From assembly GCA_002633115.1 (NCBI GenBank), contig NWBJ01000136.1:51530-115529 (forward strand): a DNA stretch of 64,000 nt. The letters run 5' to 3'. Positions 47,187 through 55,984 of the stretch are shown piece after piece. Position numbers and translations under genes: made by a program. Every line of letters begins with the position of its first letter. Positions within the stretch are counted from its first letter, which is position 1. This DNA comes from Muribaculaceae bacterium Zag1. Its GTDB lineage: Bacteria > Bacteroidota > Bacteroidia > Bacteroidales > Muribaculaceae. The notes under the pieces were generated by a model. That model did not search any database, was not told the DNA's origin, and saw nothing but the letters and a program-made list of their open reading frames with translations.

Positions 47187-48292
47187 GACATGCGGCTCTT
47201 GTAGTCGTCGTAAGTGAATTCGCGCAGGGTCTGGACCGAGCCATCGGCACGCTGCAGCACTATGGCGGGGTGCTGTATGCCGTTGAACATCGTGGTCTTG
47301 ACCGTAGTGTAGTGGTTCATGTCGCAGAGGGTGAGCAGGTCGCCAGCCTTGAGAGGCTTGTCAAAGTGCCAAGGGCCGCAATAGTCGCCGCTAAGGCAAG
47401 AATTGCCGCCGAGCATATAGGGGATTCCCTCCTCGCTGCTCTCGGCAATGGCCGGCTGGTAGGGCATCTCGAGGGTGTCGGGCATGTGGCAAGCAAATGA
47501 GGCATCGATGATGGCGGTCTTGACTCCATCGTTCTCCACCACATCTACCACCGAGGTGATCAGGTCGCCGGTCTGCCAGGTAAATGCGCTGCCAGGCTCA
47601 AGTATCACTTTAAGCCAAGGATATCGCTTGCGGAAATCTTGCAGCAGCCTCACCAGATGGTCGGTATCGTAGCCCTTGCGCGTCATCAGGTGGCCGCCGC
47701 CCATGTTGATCCATTTCACTTGGGGCAACAGGTGGCCGAACTGCTCCTCAAATGCCGCGAGTACGCGCTCCAGGTCGTAGGATGTGCTCTCGCACAGGGC
47801 GTGGAAATGCAGTCCCTCGATGCCGTCGGGTAGCTTCTCGCCGATTTGCTCAGCGCTGGCGCCGAATCGCGAACCGGGCAAGGCGGGATTGTAGATGTCT
47901 GTCTCGATTACCGAGCAATGGGGATTGACCCGGAGCCCGGCGCTTACCTCGGGGTATTCTTTGAGTTTTTCTTTGTGTTGCTCGAACTGGCTCAGCGAAT
48001 TGAAGGTGATGTGACTGCTGCCCTGCAGATACTCGTCGATAGTGGCTGAGGTATAGGCTGGGCAATAACTGTGAGCCTTGGGGGCGAGGAATTCTCGGCC
48101 AAGGCGCAGCTCGTTGAGCGATGAAGCGGTAAAGCCCACGCCGTACTCGCGCAGTATCGGGAAGGTCTTCCAGAGGGCGTTGGCCTTGAAAGCCATTATT
48201 ATTTCGGCGCCGCTGCGGCGGCTCACATCGGAGATGAGGTCGAGGTTGCGCCTCAGCTTATCCTCATATACTATATAGTAGGGAGTTTCCAT
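47183..48292 (-). CDS. nspC: Carboxynorspermidine decarboxylase
   Basis: TPYYIVYEDKLRRNLDLI; VGFTASSLNELRLGREFL; HFHALCESTSYDLERVLAAFE; ILEPGSAFTWQTGDLITSVVD. Confidence 0.92.
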   Translation of the reverse strand: METPYYIVYEDKLRRNLDLISDVSRRSGAEIIMAFKANALWKTFPILREYGVGFTASSLNELRLGREFLAPKAHSYCPAYTSATIDEYLQGSSHITFNSLSQFEQHKEKLKEYPEVSAGLRVNPHCSVIETDIYNPALPGSRFGASAEQIGEKLPDGIEGLHFHALCESTSYDLERVLAAFEEQFGHLLPQVKWINMGGGHLMTRKGYDTDHLVRLLQDFRKRYPWLKVILEPGSAFTWQTGDLITSVVDVVENDGVKTAIIDASFACHMPDTLEMPYQPAIAESSEEGIPYMLGGNSCLSGDYCGPWHFDKPLKAGDLLTLCDMNHYTTVKTTMFNGIQHPAIVLQRADGSVQTLREFTYDDYKSRMS

Positions 48293-48441
48293 GATAATTA
48301 AAAATTAAGAATGAAAAATGAAAAATGAAAAATGAAGAATGAAGAATGAAAAATGAAGAATGAAGAATATTCTAATAGGGGGATTAGGGGGTATCAAAGA
48401 GGTCATTTTTCATTCTTCATTTTTCATTTTTCATTATTCAT
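48293..48441. repeat. 7-bp-period AATGAAA/AATGAAG inverted-repeat element
   Basis: aatgaaaaatgaaaaatgaaaaatgaagaatgaagaatg.. and complementary arm near 48410-48440. Confidence 0.8.
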
Positions 48442-50806
48442 TGATTATTGTGAATTTGGCGTATTTGAGCATTATGGTTTTGACATCGGTGTTGTCAAAG
48501 CTTACGCGTATGCGGGCATCGGGCTGCGAGGTGTCGACATCAACAATCGTGCCTCGGCCAAAGCGGCTGTGCACAATGTGCATGCCGGGCTCAAGCTCTG
48601 AGGCGGTATGGGAGCCCCCTCCGCCCCCTAAAGGGGGGACTGCTGAAGAGAATCCCCTCAACGGAACTCCCCCTTTAGGGGGCTGGGGGGCTGCAGTCCT
48701 CAACGGAGCTCCCCCTTTAGGGGGCTGGGGGGCTGCAGTCCTCAACGGAGCTCCCCCTTTAGGGGGTTGGGGGGCTGAATGATAGCTGCTGCGGAATTGG
48801 TCGTAGTTGGTGGGCTGGGGGAGCTTGGCGCCATCGACCATGTGGAGCCAGCGCGGGTCAATGTCGTGGAGAAAGCGCGAAGGCTTGGTGGTAGCTGTCA
48901 TGCCGTTGCGGAAGCGCGAACCGGCATAACTAATCATGCAGAATCGCTTGGCGCGAGTGATGGCCACGTAGAGCAGGCGACGCTCCTCCTCGACCTCCCA
49001 GGGATTGTCCATAGCCATGGCTGAGGGCAGAAGTTCCTCCTCGACGCCAACGATCCATACGTTGCCAAACTCCAGGCCCTTGGCGGCGTGGATGGTCATC
49101 AGGGTAATCTTCTCTTGCGGGTCGTCGTCCTGGGTATCCTGGTCGGTGGCAAGCGACACCTCGCCCAGGAAATTGGGCATATAGATGTCTTCGATGTTGC
49201 CCTCCTCCATCTTGTCGGCTACGAATTGCTTCACGCCGTTGAGCAGCTCCTGCAGGTTTTCTTGCTTTGAGATGCTTTCGGGGGTGCGGTCTGAGACGAG
49301 TTCTGACAGCAACTTGGTGTCGGTGATGATGCGCGTGGCCACTTGGTCGGCATCCGCTCCCTGTTTGTTTAGGTCGATGAATCCCTGGATAAGTGTGCGG
49401 AAATCTCCAAGGCGCGTGCGAGCGGCCTTGTTGAGGTCAACGGGGTAACTGTCGAGGTCGGAGAGCACCTGCCAGATGCTAACCCTCTGGTCAATGGCAG
49501 CGCGAGTGAGTTTCTTGATGGTGGTCTCGCCGATTCCGCGCGCCGGATAGTTGATGATGCGCTTGAGGGCTTCGTCGTCGTGGGGGTTGATCGACATGCG
49601 GAAATAGGCAATGGCATCCTTGACCTCCTTGCGCTGGTAGAACGACAAGCCTCCATATATGCGGTAGGGGATGTTGCGCTTGCGCAGGGCCTCCTCGAGC
49701 ACGCGGCTCTGGGCATTGGTGCGGTAGAGGATGGCAAAGTCTTCGTAGCTGTCGCCCGTGGTCATGTGCACCTGCGAGATGCGGTTTGAGACCAGGAATG
49801 CCTCTTCAAAGTCGCTATAGCTGCGCACCACCTCGATGCGTTCGCCTTGGCTGTTGCGCGAGTAGACTTTCTTGGGTATCTGCTCTTTGTTCTTCTCAAT
49901 CAGCGAATTGGCGGCATTGATGATGCTCTGGGTTGAGCGGTAGTTTTGCTCGAGTTTGTGTATTGCCAGGTTGGGGTAGGCTTTCTTGAGGTTGAGGATG
50001 TTGCGGATGTTGGCGCCACGGAACGAGTAGATGCTCTGAGCATCGTCGCCCACTACGCACAGGTTCTTGCTGCCGGCGGTGAGCTGGGATACGATCAGGT
50101 GCTGGGCGAAGTTGGTGTCTTGGTACTCATCGACCAACACATAGCGGAAGTATTCCTGATAGTGGCGCAACACGTCGGGGTTGTCGCGCAGCAGCACGTT
50201 GGTGAAGTAGAGCAGGTCGTCAAAGTCCATGGCTCCAGCCACATGGCAGCGGTTGCAGTAGGCGGCGTATAGCTCGGCCATGCGCGGACGCTTGGCGTGG
50301 CGGTCAGCCTCCTGCAGGTCGCGGTCGGCGGCGTAAGCGTCAGGGCCGATGAGCGAGTTTTTGGCGTTGGAGATGGCGTTGAGCACGACCGATGGCTTGT
50401 AGACCTTGTCGTCGAGGTCCATATCCTTGATTATCATCTTGACCAACGACTTTGAATCGTTGGTATCGTAGATGGTGAAGTTGCTCGGAAATCCGATGCG
50501 GGCGGCGTTGATGCGCAGGATGCGGGCGAAGATTGAGTGAAAGGTGCCCATCCACAGCTTCGAGGCGGTCTGGGGTCCGGTGAGGGCCTCGATGCGCTCG
50601 CGCATCTCGCGAGCGGCCTTGTTGGTGAATGTCAGGGCCAGGATTCGCCAAGGCTCGTAGCCGTGGGCCAGCAAGTGCACTATCTTGTAGGTGAGGACGC
50701 GCGTCTTGCCCGAACCGGCGCCGGCGATTACCAGCTGTGGCCCGGAGCAATACTCTACGGCTATGCGTTGCTGCTCGTTGAGCTTTGATAGATAGTCGGC
50801 CTCCAT
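48434..50806 (-). CDS. PcrA/UvrD-like DNA helicase
   Basis: NEQQRIAVEYCSGPQLVIAGAGSGKTRVLTYKI; VDEYQDTN; C-terminal HSRFGRGTIVDVD; start placed at MEADYLSKL. Confidence 0.95.
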   Translation of the reverse strand: MEADYLSKLNEQQRIAVEYCSGPQLVIAGAGSGKTRVLTYKIVHLLAHGYEPWRILALTFTNKAAREMRERIEALTGPQTASKLWMGTFHSIFARILRINAARIGFPSNFTIYDTNDSKSLVKMIIKDMDLDDKVYKPSVVLNAISNAKNSLIGPDAYAADRDLQEADRHAKRPRMAELYAAYCNRCHVAGAMDFDDLLYFTNVLLRDNPDVLRHYQEYFRYVLVDEYQDTNFAQHLIVSQLTAGSKNLCVVGDDAQSIYSFRGANIRNILNLKKAYPNLAIHKLEQNYRSTQSIINAANSLIEKNKEQIPKKVYSRNSQGERIEVVRSYSDFEEAFLVSNRISQVHMTTGDSYEDFAILYRTNAQSRVLEEALRKRNIPYRIYGGLSFYQRKEVKDAIAYFRMSINPHDDEALKRIINYPARGIGETTIKKLTRAAIDQRVSIWQVLSDLDSYPVDLNKAARTRLGDFRTLIQGFIDLNKQGADADQVATRIITDTKLLSELVSDRTPESISKQENLQELLNGVKQFVADKMEEGNIEDIYMPNFLGEVSLATDQDTQDDDPQEKITLMTIHAAKGLEFGNVWIVGVEEELLPSAMAMDNPWEVEEERRLLYVAITRAKRFCMISYAGSRFRNGMTATTKPSRFLHDIDPRWLHMVDGAKLPQPTNYDQFRSSYHSAPQPPKGGAPLRTAAPQPPKGGAPLRTAAPQPPKGGVPLRGFSSAVPPLGGGGGSHTASELEPGMHIVHSRFGRGTIVDVDTSQPDARIRVSFDNTDVKTIMLKYAKFTIINE
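48622..48776. repeat. 42-bp in-frame palindromic tandem repeat within the helicase gene
   Basis: CTCCCCCTTTAGGGGGCTGGGGGGCTGCAGTCCTCAACGGAG units, encoding APQPPKGGAPLRTA. Confidence 0.9.
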
Positions 50807-50982
50807 CACCAAAATTTGTTGTTCTTGGGTGAGTATTCAAAACCGCCTTTGGCCAGGCGCTCTTCGAGCTCATGGCGGTCGAGGTGCATGTCGTCGCAGA
50901 GGGCGTCAAGCGAGGGGTATATGTCGCGCAGCTTGGTGTTGATGTAGCTCATCAGCATCGCTGGGTCTTGGGGTAAGTCCAT
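50806..50982 (-). CDS. DUF4250 domain-containing small protein (not in the ORF track)
   Basis: Own translation: MDLPQDPAMLMSYINTKLRDIYPSLDALCDDMHLDRHELEERLAKGGFEYSPKNNKFW*; stop overlaps the helicase start. Confidence 0.8.
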   Translation of the reverse strand: MDLPQDPAMLMSYINTKLRDIYPSLDALCDDMHLDRHELEERLAKGGFEYSPKNNKFW

Positions 50983-51058
50983 TTTTTTTCGTAATCTTGC
51001 TTTTAACTTGCAAATTTACGAAATTTCTTTCATTTCCTCCCGATTTACAAAAAATTTC

Positions 51059-51094
51059 AATAATTTATGGTTAAACAATAATTTATGGTTAAAC
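51059..51094. repeat. Tandem 18-bp duplication
   Basis: AATAATTTATGGTTAAAC x2. Confidence 0.85.
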
Positions 51095-51384
51095 ACGGAG
51101 AGCTCGGAGATTCACAGAGTTCTCGGAGGTTTTCTCTCTGCGTTAGTAGAATCGGTCACTGAGGCCGCGGTGCGGCAGCAGAGGTCACTGAGCGTGAGGT
51201 AAACTTATGAAGAACGTATTAGGGCTCTGTGGCCTCTGCTGCGGCCTTGCCGCCTCCATGACCGATTTCAGAGCGCAAAAGACACAGAAAGATAAACCAC
51301 CGTGGTCTCAGTGCCTCTCTGAGACCTCCGTGGTAAAATTAAAAATGTGGTGAGCAACTATTATCTAACTAATTAATTATCAAT

Positions 51385-52174
51385 ATGTTATCTTCCCAAC
51401 CCCAATTCGAAAAAGATTGGAATTAAGGTTGTAGCCATATTAGCGCTAATCCTATCCTCGGGGCTTGGGTCTGACATCCAAGCCAAGACTGCTGCCGAGA
51501 TAGCTCCTCGCACAGTCGATTTCAGCACCATTCTCACAACATCCTACATGGGCCTTCCAAAGGAAAGGGTCGGGCTGGGACCTAATAGACTCCACCACCA
51601 ACAGCTCGCTCTACTATTGGGACTCTTCGCGCCAATGCCTGCGCTGCTCATCACAACGCCTCTCAACTGCTGAGGAATCACGTGTCTACTTAGTGGGAAT
51701 GTGTCGGGCGGTAAGGCTGAGGTTGATTTAGGGGCTACATATTGCGCTCCTGCCGATGTGGCTATTCTGGTTAAGGAAGCAGTGGATCAAGGGGTCACTG
51801 AGTTCAGCATCTCGGGCGACATTCAGTCGCTTGGCTTTGGCACGGCCAATTGCGTGTTCAGGGATGAGATTTTAGGCGCCTCTGGCCAAATCAAGCTTGA
51901 TTTCACCAATGCCGAAGGGTGGCCAGTTGACGAAAACGGCTACGCGCAGGTGCCTGACGAAGCTTTCAAGTCGGTGCAAGCGATCAAGGAGAATGTGCTG
52001 TATCTCACATCGCCGGATGAAATTGAGATTGATAATGTGCCTTTTGGCTTCCAATCTCGCGAGACTGTGCTTCATCTCAACATCAACAAAGAAGACGAAG
52101 TTGAATCCGAGCCCTACCTCCCCTACAAGATTTGGCGCACCCTCCGCTTCAAAGACATCATCTTCGAAGAATAG
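51385..52174 (+). pseudogene. Decayed secreted protein gene with frameshifts
   Basis: Signal-like KIGIKVVAILALILSSGLGSDIQAKTAAEIAPRTVDFSTILTTSYMG, then WDLIDSTTNSSLYYWDSSRQCLRCSSQRLSTAEESRVYLVGMC in a second frame, then SGGKAEVDLGATYC... in a third. Confidence 0.65.
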
Positions 52175-52305
52175 ATTAATTCCTAAAGAGACCTATAGAG
52201 TGGTTGTTGCAAATTTTGCCATAACCACTCTATTCAATTTATCTCTTACTCTAATATTTTCGTGTAAAGAAAAAAATCAGTATATTTGCAGAAAATTTGT
52301 GACAG

Positions 52306-53925
52306 ATGGAAGAGCAGGATGAGATAATGTATCCCGTAGGATGGCAATCTTTTGAGGAGGTAAGGAAATACAATGCTCCCTATGTAGATAAGACCTCATA
52401 TATACGTAAACTGTTACGTACCACCCGGTATGCTTTTCTTTCCAGGCCGCGGCGGTTTGGGAAGAGCCTCTTTATATCTACTCTGGAGGCCTTTTTCCTT
52501 GGAAAAAAGGAGCTCTTCGAGGGTCTAAGGATAAGTGATACCGAAACGGAATGGAAGCGTTACCCGGTATTGCATTTTGATATGAGTCGATCGGAATGTA
52601 CCGATCCAGATGACTTAGAGAAATATCTTAATAACCAATTAGGGTATTATGAAGACCTGTTTAAGGTGCCTAAACCCTCGGAATCATGTTCGGTAGGCTT
52701 ACGCTTCGGCACTCTTCTGGAAAACATTCATCGCTATAATGGTGAGCAATCCGTTATCTTGATAGATGAATACGATAAGGGCATAGTAGAGGTCATAAAC
52801 AATGCTCCTGCTTTGACTCGCAATCAAAATATCCTGCGCCCATTCTTCTCGCAATTGAAGACGATGGATTCACATATCCGATTCGCTTTCATAACGGGCG
52901 TGTCGAGATTTCGCCATTATACTTTGTTTTCGGGAATGAACAATCCTGATGACATTTCTTTTGATCCCAATTATGCCGCTATATGCGGTTTTACTCTAGA
53001 AGAAGTAAAGCAAACCTACGAAGAGAGTCTTAAGATTTTGGCCAAAGAATATGAGACTTCAGTTGAAGACATAACTCAACGTATTTTGCAGAAATATGAC
53101 GGGTATCGTTTCTCACGCAGCGAAACTCATGTTCTAAATCCATTCGGGCTATTGAAAGCTTTTAAAGAGTGTACGTTGGATGAATATTGGTTGATGACAG
53201 CTACCTCTAAGGTATTTGTGGATTTCTTGAAACAATCTACTTATGACCTCACCAATCTTGGAGAAAACTGGGTGACAAAAGCTCAGCTAAGTGCTCTCTA
53301 CGACACTAAAGATCCACTTCCCCTTTTATTTCAAACCGGGTATCTCACTATCTCGGATTTTGACAGGGAATTTGGATACAAACTCAAAATACCTAATGGG
53401 GAAGTAAGAAGCGCCCTACTGAACGACTTAGCTCCAATGTATCTCGGAATCTCTGCCAGAGAAAGCAACCAATATGCCAAACAGATACGTAAATGCTTGG
53501 AAGAGTGTGATTTGACAAGCTTTGTTAGGATTGTTGACTCCATGATTGCCAAAGTCCCCTATCCCATACTCAATGTAGATAGTAATGAGGATGCCTATCA
53601 TTTAATTGTCTATTCTATCTGCATGGCCATAGGCGTGAATATTCGATGTGAAGAGCCCCAGGCAGACGGGCGTCCCGACCTCATAGCGTTTACAAAGAAT
53701 TATATTTACATTATTGAGTTTAAGCTTGATCAATCGGCAAAAAGCGCCCTCAAACAGATTGAAGACAATGAGTACGCTCGTCCCTACTTGACTGATGGAC
53801 GACCTATTTATCTTATTGGGGCTTCATTTTCATCAGAGAAACGTAACATCAAGCAATGGTTGATACAGGCCCCTGACGGTGCTGTCACCAATATTCAGAT
53901 TAAGAATAACCCCACAAAGAAATAG
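52306..53925 (+). CDS. AAA-ATPase-like / PD-(D/E)XK domain protein (PF09820 + DUF1703 type)
   Basis: YPVGWQSFEEVRKYNAPYVDKTSYIRKLLRTTRYAFLSRPRRFGKSLFISTLEAFF; GRPDLIAFTKNYIYIIEFKL. Confidence 0.93.
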   Translation: MEEQDEIMYPVGWQSFEEVRKYNAPYVDKTSYIRKLLRTTRYAFLSRPRRFGKSLFISTLEAFFLGKKELFEGLRISDTETEWKRYPVLHFDMSRSECTDPDDLEKYLNNQLGYYEDLFKVPKPSESCSVGLRFGTLLENIHRYNGEQSVILIDEYDKGIVEVINNAPALTRNQNILRPFFSQLKTMDSHIRFAFITGVSRFRHYTLFSGMNNPDDISFDPNYAAICGFTLEEVKQTYEESLKILAKEYETSVEDITQRILQKYDGYRFSRSETHVLNPFGLLKAFKECTLDEYWLMTATSKVFVDFLKQSTYDLTNLGENWVTKAQLSALYDTKDPLPLLFQTGYLTISDFDREFGYKLKIPNGEVRSALLNDLAPMYLGISARESNQYAKQIRKCLEECDLTSFVRIVDSMIAKVPYPILNVDSNEDAYHLIVYSICMAIGVNIRCEEPQADGRPDLIAFTKNYIYIIEFKLDQSAKSALKQIEDNEYARPYLTDGRPIYLIGASFSSEKRNIKQWLIQAPDGAVTNIQIKNNPTKK

Positions 53926-53946
53926 AGCAACCTATTCTTTTAACCA

Positions 53947-53974
53947 GAGGGTTCGAATCCTTCCAAGGCAACAA
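53947..53974 (+). repeat. 28-bp copy of the tRNA-Gln 3' end
   Basis: GAGGGTTCGAATCCTTCCAAGGCAACAA equals the 3' part of tRNA-Gln at 59127-59197 (minus) plus flanking bases. Confidence 0.85.
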
Positions 53975-53979
53975 TTCTA

Positions 53980-54013
53980 AATTCCCAAATCTTCATACAA
54001 AGATTTGGGAATT
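53980..54013. terminator. Hairpin terminator
   Basis: AATTCCCAAATCT-tcatacaa-AGATTTGGGAATT followed by T-rich run. Confidence 0.8.
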
Positions 54014-54024
54014 TTCTTTTTATG

Positions 54025-54259
54025 TCAAGTACGGGTCTGGGTGTCGTATTTCCATTCAATGTCAAAGCCACTCTCGGATTGCAACAGTTCAGGCCATTGA
54101 CTTTTGGGGAGATTCTCTTTGATAAGTCTTATGGACTCAATCACATCTGCTTTGCAGTCCTCTATTGTATCCCCTGCTCCATAGATGCCATCAGTGTTAA
54201 TAGCGAATGCTCCGTAGGGGGTCATCGCTTGCTCCTATTTGTATGATAAGCTTCTCCAT
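54025..54259 (-). pseudogene. HicB-like antitoxin fragment, frameshifted at a C5 run and lacking its C-terminal HTH
   Basis: MEKLIIQIGASDDP // YGAFAINTDGIYGAGDTIEDCKADVIESIRLIKE..IEWKYDTQTRT*; removing one C of the G/C run at 54217-54221 joins the frames. Confidence 0.6.
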
Positions 54260-54413
54260 AAAATTAAGTCAAGGTGAATTTCAAAGAGGCATTTTACCGC
54301 CAATACCTTCCCTATGAATTTCATCGGCTTGACGGGACTTCCGTGCCGTGTTACTGCCAAATTGTCATAAAGCTTAATGAAAGTGGCTGTGGGAATGACA
54401 TGTCGGGTGATAG

Positions 54414-54698
54414 TCAAAGAGGAATTGTCATAGTGCGAGGAACGACAATTAGGGGTTCCCCCAAGAAACATTGGATTAAAGCAATGGTTTTGAGAGTAAA
54501 ATTTTGAGTTCCTCCAAGCCATTTCGACACTTCTGCCTCCGTGCGGCCCATCCCTTTGGCTAGGTCGCGTTGAGTCATGCCTTTCTCCTTTAGAATGGCA
54601 GCAATTCTGTCGGACACATCGTATGCCAAACTAGAAATGGCTTTACTTTCGGGAGAAAGTCTCTCTATGCTTCTTTGAAGTACTGGATTGTGTATCAT
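54414..54698 (-). CDS. XRE-family antitoxin (HigA-like)
   Basis: GMTQRDLAKGMGRTEAEVSKWLGGTQNFTLKTIALI; 4-bp overlap with the upstream toxin-like gene. Confidence 0.8.
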   Translation of the reverse strand: MIHNPVLQRSIERLSPESKAISSLAYDVSDRIAAILKEKGMTQRDLAKGMGRTEAEVSKWLGGTQNFTLKTIALIQCFLGEPLIVVPRTMTIPL

Positions 54699-55168
54699 AA
54701 CTCAAAATTTATGTTGTCAATTCCTTCGATTTTACAATGACTCACTTTAAGGTGTCCTGATTTTTCAAATTTCCGGAGAAGATTATCTAACTTCTGAAGA
54801 TTGATTACATAACCTCTTAGGTCATTTCTTTCTTCATAAGTGCGACAATTCTTCACTCCTCCATTTCCAACAATCAACACGCTGTCAGAAAGGCGTAAAC
54901 AATAAAGGCGCAATGCTCCTCCGTCAATGGGCAACGCCCCTAAGCGATCCTTGAATTTGCCCTCAGGACGGAAATATCGTTCCAAAGATCCATGTTTAAA
55001 GATTCGTATAATTGCATTGATTATGATTTCATAATCAGGTTTGTATTCAACGTTCTCCTCAAATTTCTCAAGGAACTTTTGAAATTCAGGTATGTTGCCC
55101 GAGGCAAATTGCAACGAATAGATTGCACATTTGTCAGATTCGTCAAAGAGTGAAACTTTAGCATCCAT
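54695..55168 (-). CDS. Putative toxin partner of the XRE antitoxin
   Basis: 157 aa upstream and overlapping the XRE gene; RYFRPEGKFKDRLGALPIDGGALRLYCLRLSDSVLIVGNGG fits RelE/HigB-like toxins. Confidence 0.7.
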   Translation of the reverse strand: MDAKVSLFDESDKCAIYSLQFASGNIPEFQKFLEKFEENVEYKPDYEIIINAIIRIFKHGSLERYFRPEGKFKDRLGALPIDGGALRLYCLRLSDSVLIVGNGGVKNCRTYEERNDLRGYVINLQKLDNLLRKFEKSGHLKVSHCKIEGIDNINFEL

Positions 55169-55343
55169 ATTATTAAATTTTAATGCAAAGATACTAAATC
55201 TTTCTGACTTAACTCATAAGTTAAACAATCTTTTTCCACAAAAAGTTTATTTCTGATGAAGGGGCTGAACGTTATCTTTTCTTTTGTGGGGAAGAAAAAA
55301 ATCGTTACATTTGCAGCTGGAAAATAAGATAATCCTTAACGAC

Positions 55344-55877
55344 ATGAAGATAACAGTGATAACGGGGAGCGCGCATCGCCATGGCACATCGGCGATGATG
55401 GCTGATGAGTTCATCAAGGGTGCCCAGGAGGCTGGGCACGAGGTGTACTGCTTTGACGCGGCATTCAAGGATGTGCATCCTTGCATAGGGTGCGACACAT
55501 GCATCAATCTGGGAAAGGGATGCGTATACAAGGACGATATGCTCGAGCTCAATCCCCACATCCTTGAGGCAGACGTGCTGGTGTTTGCCTCGCCGATATA
55601 CTATTACAACATCAACGCCCAGATCAAGGCGGTGATGGACAGATTCTATGCCAACAATGCGGCATTGCAAGGCCATAAGAAGGCTGCATTGCTGCTGACT
55701 ATGGCTGACGAAACTCGCGAATCGGCCGATGGCCCCGAAGTATTCTTTGACCGTTATGCTGCCTATATGCAGTGGGAGAATCTCGGCGTGATAGCCGCCA
55801 CCAGTTGTTGGACGGTGGATGATATAAAGAAGACTGATTTTCCTCGCCAAGCTTACGAGTTGGGCAAAAGCATTTAA
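55344..55877 (+). CDS. Flavodoxin-fold NAD(P)H-dependent oxidoreductase
   Basis: MKITVITGSAHRHGTSAMMADEFIKGAQEAGHEV; CIGCDTCINLGKGCVYKDDM; FASPIYYYNINAQIKAVMDRFY. Confidence 0.92.
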   Translation: MKITVITGSAHRHGTSAMMADEFIKGAQEAGHEVYCFDAAFKDVHPCIGCDTCINLGKGCVYKDDMLELNPHILEADVLVFASPIYYYNINAQIKAVMDRFYANNAALQGHKKAALLLTMADETRESADGPEVFFDRYAAYMQWENLGVIAATSCWTVDDIKKTDFPRQAYELGKSI

Positions 55878-55984
55878 GGGCTTTTGGTTTTTAGTTTTTG
55901 GTATTAGGAAACATTACCATCCTATATCGTAATCATTTGGTTGCATTAGCAGGAAAGGTCTTGTTTTCACAAACTTCTTAGATT

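Noticed and set aside
53936-53975. Complete tRNA gene
   Set aside because: Only the TPsiC arm and acceptor 3' strand are present; no D arm or matching 5' acceptor upstream.
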